DNA of 64,000 nt from Chthoniobacterales bacterium. GTDB taxonomy: Bacteria > Verrucomicrobiota > Verrucomicrobiia > Chthoniobacterales > UBA10450. Location of the stretch: NCBI GenBank assembly GCA_013821455.1, contig JACDGS010000001.1:104268-168267 (forward strand), given 5' to 3'. A program made the translations under genes and the position numbers. Positions 36,274 to 43,316 of this stretch are shown here, in pieces; position 1 is the first letter of the stretch; each line of letters begins with the position of its first letter. The notes beneath the pieces were generated by a model. That model was not told where the DNA came from and ran no database searches. It saw nothing but the letters and a program-made list of their open reading frames with translations.

Positions 36274-36543
36274 ATGCGGTCCATCATTCGCAAGAGTCAA
36301 TTCAAACGCGATTTCAAGCGACTGCGTTCGTCTAATCACCCCGTCGATGTTCTTATCCTGGCGCTTCAGAAGCTGGCGGCTGGTGAGGAGCTACCGGCCA
36401 ATTTTCGAGACCACGCGCTGAGCGGCAATTACGTCAACTGTCGTGAGTGTCATCTGGCGGGTGACTGGCTCCTGATTTACCAATGCGACCAGGAAAGCTT
36501 GATTCTAATTCGCACCGGATCCCACAGCGAGCTTTTCGAATAA
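36274..36543 (+). CDS. YafQ-family mRNA interferase toxin
   Basis: 89 residues, typical length. The YafQ residues are in place: His47 in RDHALSGNY, His60 and Asp64 in CHLAGDWLLIY, and His84/Phe88 in TGSHSELF. Known: ribosome-dependent cleavage of mRNA, neutralised by the partner antitoxin. The gene looks intact. Confidence 0.85.
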   Translation: MRSIIRKSQFKRDFKRLRSSNHPVDVLILALQKLAAGEELPANFRDHALSGNYVNCRECHLAGDWLLIYQCDQESLILIRTGSHSELFE

Positions 36544-36853
36544 GTTCGTTCGAATGCTTCGCCACGCTGCGGTATAGACTTGGCGACTAACAGCCAATAA
36601 CGAAGAACTGCGGCGCGAGCGCTCCGCCAGCGCGCCGCATTCCCTACGCGATCCTACTTTTAACTTTAGCCTTTAAACTTGGAAAGCCCGGCCGTTGCTT
36701 CGCATCTGTTACGGCTACTTCTCTTCTCTGACTTACCCAATTAACCAGTAACAATTAACTGCGGGCGTAAGCGCCCCGCGATTAACTAATAACCCATAAG
36801 CGCTTCCTAGCGCCGCGCTTCCCCCAACTCCATCCTATGTTTAACCGTACCCT
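36544..36853. other. Intergenic repeat mosaic
   Basis: No gene seen. It contains TCCTACTTTTAACTTTAGCC, a REP-like unit at 36682-36715 and several TAACTAATAAC/TAACCAGTAAC strings. The same order of elements recurs at 39720-39840 and 41140-41290. Confidence 0.65.
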
Positions 36854-37171
36854 TTAAATCACATCGATAGGATGTGAGGTGATCCAGACATCCAATTGTT
36901 GGAAACGCGTCTTTAGAGTTTCCTTCAAGCTCTTGAAGAACTCGCGATGTTCTGGCTCATCGGGAACATCGACGAAAAAGCGAGTCAGATTATCGTTGTA
37001 AACCACGCCACCGCTCTCCCACTCGCCGCGGAGAGTATGCGTTTCCCAAGAGGCCGCGGCGAATTCAGTTCGCAGTTCGCGGAAAGTCTCTACGAGCAAA
37101 GTCTCCGGCACTGGGCTGCCATCATTGAAGAGCAGCGGCAGGAAGACTTCGTAACGACGTAATGAGCCCAT
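36854..37171 (-). CDS. Conserved hypothetical protein (EVFLPLLFNDGSPVP family)
   Basis: 105 residues, soluble. Motifs: YEVFLPLLFNDGSPVPETLL, HTLRGEWESGGVVYND, TRFFVDVPDEPEHREFFKSL and FQQLDVWITSHPIDVI. I recognise this as a widespread uncharacterised family also found in cyanobacteria, but no function is known to me. The first ~16 codons overlap the upstream gene; a start further in would remove the overlap. Confidence 0.6.
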   Translation of the reverse strand: MGSLRRYEVFLPLLFNDGSPVPETLLVETFRELRTEFAAASWETHTLRGEWESGGVVYNDNLTRFFVDVPDEPEHREFFKSLKETLKTRFQQLDVWITSHPIDVI

Positions 37172-37346
37172 ACGGAGCGGGACCGACCACGGTAAAGGGG
37201 ATACTTTGCTCTGCCAGCAAGCTCAGCGCGGCGGAAGGGACCGCGGTTTGCCCGCTCGCCCAACTTTTGCCGGAGAAACGCGGGATGAGTTTCGCCAAAG
37301 CTCGCTCCTCAGTCGCTGGATCGGGAAAGGTAATTAGAATTTGCAT
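37122..37346 (-). CDS. Small conserved hypothetical protein paired with the next gene
   Basis: 74 residues from ATG at 37346 (the frame is open to 37457). LITFPDPATEERALAKLIPR and AALSLLAEQSIPFTVVGPAP suggest a small alpha/beta protein. It overlaps the 105-residue gene downstream, so the pair is probably co-translated. It may be a two-gene cassette of a type not yet named; whether it is a toxin-antitoxin pair is unknown. Confidence 0.5.
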   Translation of the reverse strand: MQILITFPDPATEERALAKLIPRFSGKSWASGQTAVPSAALSLLAEQSIPFTVVGPAPYGLITSLRSLPAAALQ

Positions 37347-37537
37347 CGGTCTTCTGGCGCTGCGCAGCTTAGCGCAATTTCTTCGGTGTTGCCAACTCGG
37401 AAGGGGTGAGTGTTCAGAGAACCAGATTACGCCGTCCGGCTCATAGGAAATATCCAATCTCCCAGAGCCCGACTTTTACCCTTAGCCTCTAGACTTGGCA
37501 ATCTGGTTGCCCGATTCTGCAAATCTGGAAACCAAGC

Positions 37538-37798
37538 TTATCGATAGATATCCCGCCGGTGACCAATCGAAACCACCAACACCGTCAGGAACTTATCTTT
37601 GACTTGGTAAATGATTCGATAGTCTCCCGCGCGGATGCGATATAGGTCAGGTCCACCAGCGAGCTTTACGCAACCGGTCGGGCGCGCGTGCTCGCCCAAC
37701 GCGTCTATTTGGCCGCGCAACCGAGCGTAGAGCGCGGCATCGCGAAGGTTGGAAAGAAACTTCTCAGCCTGCCGGCTGAGGAAGATCGAATTGCGCAT
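37538..37798 (-). CDS. RelE/ParE-family toxin
   Basis: 86 residues. Typical fold markers are LSRQAEKFLSNL, CVKLAGGPDLYRIRAGDYRI (basic RxxxGDYR strand) and VVSIGHRRDIYR at the end. Known: mRNA cleavage at the ribosome (RelE) or gyrase poisoning (ParE). It overlaps its antitoxin by 35 nt. Confidence 0.85.
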   Translation of the reverse strand: MRNSIFLSRQAEKFLSNLRDAALYARLRGQIDALGEHARPTGCVKLAGGPDLYRIRAGDYRIIYQVKDKFLTVLVVSIGHRRDIYR

Positions 37799-37997
37799 CC
37801 AGCTTTGCCTTTACCTCAGCCCACGCCAAAGGTTGTTCCGCCTCGGCCAAGGCCGCACGAGCGGCGGTGAGATCTGCTGCGGTTTCCAAGGCCTCCAGTT
37901 CGGCCAGATCGTCAATCAACGAAACAACTCTCTTGACGCGGTCGTCTGAGAGCCGGCCGAGCTGGGCCACAGCGTCAGCGATTTGAGTGCTGCTCAT
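37764..37997 (-). CDS. Type II antitoxin
   Basis: 77 residues, helical. SSTQIADAVAQLGRLSDDRV at the N-terminus is probably a DNA-binding helix region, followed by an acidic middle (LIDDLAELEALE) and a toxin-binding tail. It is directly upstream of and overlapping the RelE-like gene. A copy of its N-terminal third is found, out of frame, in the broken gene at 38322-38600. Confidence 0.7.
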   Translation of the reverse strand: MSSTQIADAVAQLGRLSDDRVKRVVSLIDDLAELEALETAADLTAARAALAEAEQPLAWAEVKAKLDAQFDLPQPAG

Positions 37998-38321
37998 GAC
38001 GAATAATTACCGAGGAAACGTTGAACTTACAAGGATGATTCGCAGACTTGCCTAAGGCTGCGTTGTAGCACCCGCCTAACAAGGAATAACACCTAGCCGC
38101 GGCGCCTGTTGCGCCCGCTGAAACGAGTAACTCCCAAGCGCGTCCCCGATCGTGGCCTTACTTTTTACCTTCTACTTTCGACTTGCTACTTCTCTTCCTT
38201 GGCTCACCCAATGAACCAGTAACAAATAACTAACAACTCGCGAGCGACGAAAGTCGCGCCGCGCCCCGTGCGCCATCTTACTTTCAACTTTAGCCTTTGT
38301 ACTTTGGAAGGTCCTTAGCCT
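37998..38321. other. Intergenic repeat mosaic
   Basis: No gene seen. Pyrimidine-rich ACTTTNNACTTT strings (38160-38190, 38280-38310), TAACAAATAACTAACAACTC and GCAATCTGGTTGCCC (also at 37497) are the main content. Confidence 0.55.
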
Positions 38322-38600
38322 CTAGACTTGGCAATCTGGTTGCCCCAGGTCATGGTAGAGTTCTTTCGTGGTCGCGAAGTGCTTTACGCCCTTTCCTGCC
38401 TTGCTTGCCCGCAGCGTTTTCGCCGTGAGTGCATTCGGAATTTCCACCGCGAAGGGGAGGCCGCGGCGCATTTTAATCTGGCGATAAAGCAACTGGATTG
38501 TCTCCGAGGCGGTCAACCCTCTGCGCCCGGTCCTCTGAAAGTTGGCCGAGCTGGGCCAGGGCATTCGCCACTGAAGTGGCGCTCGTGGCCACAACTTACG
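38322..38600 (-). pseudogene. Chimeric, frameshifted antitoxin (RelB/DinJ-type C-terminus on another antitoxin's N-terminus)
   Basis: The 3' part reads GLTASETIQLLYRQIKMRRG and LPFAVEIPNALTAKTLRA, a RelB/DinJ antitoxin. The 5' part, in another frame, reads SATSVANALAQLGQLSEDRA, matching SSTQIADAVAQLGRLSDDRV of the antitoxin at 37764-37997. The join is near 38520. No YafQ/RelE partner follows. Confidence 0.65.
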
Positions 38601-38663
38601 CCGGGGATTTTGGAACTAGCAAGTATCACTCGCTCGCGAACGTTCGCTGCAGCGCATGATTGG

Positions 38664-38972
38664 TTAGGCGTTGCGTCCGCGTAGTCTTCGGCGAATAACT
38701 TCGGGGTCTTGGCGGAGGTCCACGACGCCCGCGATGATGATACGACGGCCCTCAAGCGTGTAAAAGACGCCGAAGGGAAAACCATGCATGAGCAAACGCC
38801 TGTGCGCCTCGTGCATGGGCGGAGCAATCTCCGGGAAAGTGCGGAGACGCCCGAGAGCAGCATCCAAGTGCCGCATGAAAACCTCGCCCCGCCCCTCCTG
38901 ATACGCCTCGTAGAACTCGTAAGCGGTCTGGATATCGGCATCGGCAGAGAATAGAAAAACAAGGTCACTCAC
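38664..38972 (-). CDS. RelE/ParE-family toxin
   Basis: 102 residues. SADADIQTAYEFYEAYQEGR, FMRHLDAALGRLRTFPEIAP, RRLLMHGFPFGVFYTLEGRR and IAGVVDLRQDPEVIRRRL follow the usual ParE/RelE plan. It overlaps the antitoxin stop by 8 nt. Intact by length. Confidence 0.85.
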   Translation of the reverse strand: MSDLVFLFSADADIQTAYEFYEAYQEGRGEVFMRHLDAALGRLRTFPEIAPPMHEAHRRLLMHGFPFGVFYTLEGRRIIIAGVVDLRQDPEVIRRRLRGRNA

Positions 38973-39198
38973 CGCCGAACGTCCGGCCGAGGATGCGCTG
39001 CTGAATCGCCTCCCAAGTGGTCACCTGGCTGGGGTCGCGTCGGTAGGCCTCCATGCGGCGGTCAAGCTCGGCAATCTGTTCACGGGAGACGGGGACTTCG
39101 GTGGGATGAGCGGCCAAATCGTCCCACAGCTCACTGACCAGAAGGAGCTTCTGGGCTGCCGTCAGCCGGCTCACGTCAGGAATGGTTTCGAGAATCAT
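38965..39198 (-). CDS. Addiction-module antitoxin (TIGR02574-like)
   Basis: 77 residues. PDVSRLTAAQKLLLVSELWD is the conserved helix, and LDRRMEAYRRDPSQVTTWEA matches the usual LDxRLxxxxxxPxxxxxW tail. Known family: addiction module components paired with ParE/RelE toxins, as here. Confidence 0.85.
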   Translation of the reverse strand: MILETIPDVSRLTAAQKLLLVSELWDDLAAHPTEVPVSREQIAELDRRMEAYRRDPSQVTTWEAIQQRILGRTFGGE

Positions 39199-39273
39199 GG
39201 CGGAAGAATACCCTCTGCCGAATTCGGGACAAGCTCAGAAACGCCTGACGCTGAATCTGCTCTAGACATGTGG

Positions 39274-39420
39274 TTACCGCGCGAATGAATTCTGCGCCCA
39301 ATCCGACATCTCCTCTTCATACCAATCGTAGGCATCGGTAAGATCAGCCTCAGCCCGGAGACCACCTAGTTCCCGCTCATCGGCACTGCTCAATCCGGCG
39401 AAGCCAAGCGATTCATCCAC
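39274..39420 (-). pseudogene. Truncated ParE/RelE-type toxin fused to an antitoxin tail
   Basis: A 48-codon frame from GTG at 39420 to TAA at 39274: DESLGFAGLSSADERELGGL, then RAEADLTDAYDWYEEEMSDW. The second part is the characteristic first helix of ParE toxins. The remainder of the domain is absent. The left flank is a CACAGATT hairpin repeat. Confidence 0.5.
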
Positions 39421-39491
39421 AGATTACACAGACTGCACAGAGGGATGATTACATTCGCCCTCCAATCTGTGCTCATCTGTGAAATCTGTGG
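39417..39491. repeat. CACAGATT hairpin repeat
   Basis: CCACAGATTACACAGACTGC at one end and CATCTGTGAAATCTGTGG at the other, imperfect inverses. It belongs to the same class as the repeats at 10816 and 10996 (CACAGATT / AATCTGTG). Confidence 0.75.
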
Positions 39492-40012
39492 ACTATTTCA
39501 ACAGTCTGTTGCGGGAACGCATTGCGACTTCGTCGCTCGCGAGTTACTGGTTAATCGTTGTCAGTTAATCGGGTTAAGCAGACTGAGCGGAGGAAAAGGC
39601 GCCACGCTCGCCCAGCACGAATGAGTTATTCGCTGGTTAGTTTAATCGGGTATTGGCTAACAAAAACCAGGTCGAAAAGAGAAATGCGATTTCATACCCG
39701 CTCTTCCTCACTCTTTCCTGACGCCATCCTACTTTTAACTTTAGCCTTTAGACTTTGAAAGCCCGGCCGTTGCTTCGCATCCGTTACGGCTACTTCTCCC
39801 CTCGCTTACCCAATTAACCAATAACAATTAACGAGTAACTCGCGAGCGAGGAAGTCGCGCCGCGTTCCTACTTTTCACTTTAGCCTTTCTTCTTTGCACT
39901 TTCCCTCGTTCCCTACGCCATCCTACTTTTCACTTTAACCTTTCTTCCTCCAACTTCGCTGGACCATTAATCAGGAACGAGATCTGAAACGAGCCTTTGA
40001 GAATATAAGAGC
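39492..40012. other. Intergenic repeat mosaic
   Basis: No gene seen. It contains TCCTACTTTTAACTTTAGCC (39728), a REP-like unit (39757-39790), TAACCAATAACAATTAACGA and a second pyrimidine-rich heptamer stretch at 39860-39950. Confidence 0.6.
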
Positions 40013-40243
40013 ATGAGCAAGACATCCGACCGTTACGTCAAAGTCGTCGCCTGGAGCGAGGAGGACCAATCTTACGTCGGCCGTTGTCCGGGCCTGATGT
40101 TAGGCGGCGTTCATGGAAGCGATGAACGAGCCGTTTACGCCGAGCTTTGTGACGCGGTCGATGAGTGGATTCGCTTGCACGAAGCGGAAGATCGGCCCCT
40201 GCCTAAATCAACGTCCCTGCGCGAAATCGAAGCGATCGTCTGA
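40013..40243 (+). CDS. HicB-like antitoxin, orphan
   Basis: 76 residues. YVKVVAWSEEDQSYVGRCPG, LGGVHGSDERAVYAELCDAV and the C-terminal WIRLHEAEDRPLP match the HicB partial RNase-H-like fold. No HicA toxin frame is seen on either side, so it is an orphan or a regulator. Confidence 0.75.
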   Translation: MSKTSDRYVKVVAWSEEDQSYVGRCPGLMLGGVHGSDERAVYAELCDAVDEWIRLHEAEDRPLPKSTSLREIEAIV

Positions 40244-40320
40244 ATCAGGCGCTAGCGCATCCTTCTTCGAGCGATGCCTTCGGGTTTGCTTCCCGATGAA
40301 AAATCCAATACCGTTTAGCC

Positions 40321-40515
40321 ATGCCCGCCGATCTCGTGCAAATCCCAGTGCCGGTTCTCCTGTCGGTAGAGACTCTCGATGAGCTGCATGATTGGTTAAC
40401 GGCGCAGAATCCGGAGATCATGGAAGACTTACGCGAAGCGCGTCGTGAAGATTTGGCGGGCGAGTTTAAGCCGTGGCAACCTCGCCACGTTTCATGGCCT
40501 ACCGAGTCGAAGTAG
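40321..40515 (+). CDS. Antitoxin of a RelE-type pair
   Basis: 64 residues. IPVPVLLSVETLDELHDWLT and IMEDLREARREDLAGEFKPW: a short helix, then an acidic/basic tail, as in small RelB-like antitoxins. It overlaps the toxin by 22 nt. Family not identified. Confidence 0.6.
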   Translation: MPADLVQIPVPVLLSVETLDELHDWLTAQNPEIMEDLREARREDLAGEFKPWQPRHVSWPTESK

Positions 40516-40769
40516 GGCGTAAAGCCGACGCTCAACTTCAGGAAGTTGACTCTTCCATCGGCGCTGCCCTTGAGCGCAAGATTCTCTGGCTAGCGCAAAA
40601 CGCCGCGGTCATGATCCATCGACGACTCGTGGGAATGCCGGAAGACCTCGCCGGTTTAAACAAACTGCGAGTAGGCGACTGGCGGATCCTGTATTGGATT
40701 AATCAAAGAGAGCAGGTCGTGCGGATATATCGGATTCAACACCGCTCCGAAGTTTATCGGAATCTTTGA
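40494..40769 (+). CDS. RelE/ParE-family toxin
   Basis: 91 residues from ATG at 40494; an earlier start at 40473 is possible but overlaps the antitoxin more. RVEVGRKADAQLQEVDSSIG, RRLVGMPEDLAGLNKLRVGD, WRILYWINQREQVVRIYRIQ and HRSEVYRNL are typical RelE strands with the basic C-terminal segment. Confidence 0.82.
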   Translation: MAYRVEVGRKADAQLQEVDSSIGAALERKILWLAQNAAVMIHRRLVGMPEDLAGLNKLRVGDWRILYWINQREQVVRIYRIQHRSEVYRNL

Positions 40770-41325
40770 CTTTGAAGACTGGGCTTCTAGCACTCTGCCG
40801 ACAACGATAACTAGTTACGACTAACCGCGGGGCCTGCGTGCCCGCAATTAACTAATAACTCGCGAGCGGCGAAAGTCGCGCCGCGTCCCCTACGCCAAGC
40901 GAATGAATTAGGAAATCAGGAAAAGAGGAAGCAACGCCTGCGCAAGCAGGAAGGGACTGAGCTCTGCAATCTGGAAACCAGCCGTCACGCAACACGCGAA
41001 GCGAGCGAGGCCAGGCTTTCCACCCAGGAATGGATGAACTCTCCCTACCCGAATAACCAGTAACGATTAACCGATAACTTCTGGCTCTCCCGCCATTAAC
41101 CAATAACTCGCAACCGCTTCAGAGCGCTAAGTCTTCCCTACACCATCCTACTTTCAACTTTAGCCTTTAGACTTTGAAAGCCCGGCCGTTGCTTCGCATT
41201 TGAAAGCCCGGCCGTTTCTACGAATCCGTTACGGGTTACGGCTACTTCTCTTCTTTGGCTTAGCTAATTAACCAAGAACAATTAACTAAAAACACGCACG
41301 CGCTTCAGCCGCTTGCGCGCGCTCC
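40770..41325. other. Intergenic repeat mosaic with double REP unit
   Basis: No gene seen. A degraded REP at 40984-41024 is followed by TAACCAGTAACGATTAACCG and related strings, TCCTACTTTCAACTTTAGCC (41150), and two overlapping REP-like units at 41176-41256. Confidence 0.6.
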
Positions 41326-43314
41326 CTACGCCATCTTACTTTTAACTTTAGCCTTTAAACTTTCTACTTTCTTCCTCTGGCTCCAGCCGATCACACCGAC
41401 GCTTAGGAGCGCTGCCGCCCAAGTCGAAGGCTCGGGAACGGGAGTGAAGTTGATGCCGACTTCGTAAAACCCGTTGTCTAAAAGAATTTGCTGCGCTGTC
41501 ATACCGGTCCCAACAAAATTGAATTGACCTAGGTTGAGGGCCTGACTTTGCGAAAAGATCAAGCGGTCATCCGTGCTAAGACCTGAGTTTGTTGTGCCAT
41601 TGAAATTCGCATTGCTGTAATTGGTAATGTTCAACACAAATCCGGCCGGCGTGAAACTAGTAAAGGCCAATAGGTTACCGTTACTGGCACTGTCGAAATC
41701 CAACGTTGAACTGGCGGTCAATGTCAGGGCGCCTAATCCGACAGTGCTAGTTCCTGATAGTATTCCGCCTGTTCGTGTAGCTGCCACACCTTCTTTTGCT
41801 GAGTTCGTGCTGGCCAACGTTCCCCCAGCTAATCCGATCGCAGCCGCGTTATTAATACGGTCGTTACTTGCGGTACCGCTTTGAGCAAGAAGGAGCGTCC
41901 CGCCGGAATTCACAGTTATGGCGCTTGTGTTCGCTAGCTTGCCCGTGCCGGCGGAGCCGCTGTCAACCGCCAGAGTTCCTCCGCTGGCCGAGATGGTCGT
42001 GGTTCCCGAATAGGTGTCTGTACCACTAAGCGTGAGCTTGCCGGCGCCCGACTTCGTAAGACTACCAACGCCGGTGATCGAGTTACTCACAGCTAAATCA
42101 TTGCTACGGTTAAAGGCGAGCGAGCCCCCGTTGAGTGCGATGTTCGCAGTGTTACCGGCAGCAAGGCCGCCGGTTGATCCGCCATTGCCGAATTGAAGTG
42201 TGCCTTGGTTGACCGTCGTTTGTCCTGTATAAAGGTTGTTCTGGCTGAGGACAACTAAACCAGCGCCTGTTTTCGTCAGGCCGCCACCAGCGGCGAACGT
42301 ATCGACAGGACTATCAATCGTCAACGTGCCACCTGCTGTAGCGTTTTCGTTAGTAACGATCGCCTCATTCGCACCGGTCGTACCGAAGATAATGCTTCCA
42401 AAGCCGGTAATGGTGCTGCTTCCCGATGCCCCTGTGGCTACGTTGGCCAATGCGCCGCTGGTTAAGGTCAGGCTGCTGCCGTCGCCAGTCACAGTCGAGG
42501 CCGTCGTCGCCGGAGTGTTCGCAGCACCAGCACCGAGGAGCAGTGAGTTGAACGTCTTCGCTCCCGTGACGGCATTGGCACCTGCGGCAGACTTGACGTT
42601 ATCGCCGGTTGCCCCAGCGGTGACTAGGGACTGCTCCGCGGAGTCGAGAGGGCGCAAGCCTCTCGTGGTGTCGTAGGTCACGAAGTTCTTCCCAACCCCT
42701 GTGCCTGAGGTATCTCCCATGAGATAAGGGACGATCGTCAAGTTCTTCGTCGTACCTGCGCCGCCCGAACTGGTCGCGGTGCCGATCTGCGTCAAGCCTG
42801 TAAGTGAACTAAGGGTAATACGGCTGGAGTTGGTGCTGGCGTCGCCCAAGGACGTGCCTCTTACCAATGCCGTGGCATTGTTTGTCCGCGAAGATCCCGT
42901 TCCCGCAAGAATCTGCGTCTGGCTTGCACCGGTGCCGGTTACCGAAATCGTGCTTGTGCCTCCCGCAATGCCCAACGTGCCGAACGCCTCATTCGTGCTG
43001 CTCGTTGCGCCGTTGCCGGTAAGGCTCAATTCACCGCCGTAGCTCAGGGTGACATTATTCCCGATGCGGTCGTTGTTATTGTTGACCGAATTATCCAAGA
43101 GTAATTTGGTGCCTGTGCCAATGATCGTGATGCTTGAAGAATTGCTGATTGAACCGTTGGCGGTGTTTAACTGCGTCAAGGCAGCGCTCGTTGTCTGACC
43201 GGCAGTGCCTAGGATTGTCGCGCCGGTAAATCCGGTGCTCGCACCTTGCAGCGTGAGGCTTGGATTCGTGCCAAGTTTCGTGAGAGAAAATGCACCGCTG
43301 ATCGCGCCCGTCAA
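41326..43314 (-). CDS. 3' half of a frameshifted PATR/PEP-CTERM surface protein
   Basis: 662 codons that start at a TTG in mid-repeat and have no signal peptide, so this is not an independent gene. It has beta-strand repeats (LTKSGAGKLTLSGTDTYSG, LVVLSQNNLYTGQTTV) and ends VPEPSTWAAALLSVGVIGWS plus a basic tail, the PEP-CTERM anchor. It is the continuation of 43317-45401. The frame linking the halves reads GNATINTNAANSGGLTLTG across 43300-43360. Confidence 0.8.
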   Translation of the reverse strand: MTGAISGAFSLTKLGTNPSLTLQGASTGFTGATILGTAGQTTSAALTQLNTANGSISNSSSITIIGTGTKLLLDNSVNNNNDRIGNNVTLSYGGELSLTGNGATSSTNEAFGTLGIAGGTSTISVTGTGASQTQILAGTGSSRTNNATALVRGTSLGDASTNSSRITLSSLTGLTQIGTATSSGGAGTTKNLTIVPYLMGDTSGTGVGKNFVTYDTTRGLRPLDSAEQSLVTAGATGDNVKSAAGANAVTGAKTFNSLLLGAGAANTPATTASTVTGDGSSLTLTSGALANVATGASGSSTITGFGSIIFGTTGANEAIVTNENATAGGTLTIDSPVDTFAAGGGLTKTGAGLVVLSQNNLYTGQTTVNQGTLQFGNGGSTGGLAAGNTANIALNGGSLAFNRSNDLAVSNSITGVGSLTKSGAGKLTLSGTDTYSGTTTISASGGTLAVDSGSAGTGKLANTSAITVNSGGTLLLAQSGTASNDRINNAAAIGLAGGTLASTNSAKEGVAATRTGGILSGTSTVGLGALTLTASSTLDFDSASNGNLLAFTSFTPAGFVLNITNYSNANFNGTTNSGLSTDDRLIFSQSQALNLGQFNFVGTGMTAQQILLDNGFYEVGINFTPVPEPSTWAAALLSVGVIGWSQRKKVESLKAKVKSKMA

Positions 43315-43316
43315 AG

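Noticed and set aside
41326..43314. Independent 662-codon PATR gene
   Set aside because: Begins in mid-repeat with TTG and has no signal peptide; a one-base shift joins it to the upstream frame.
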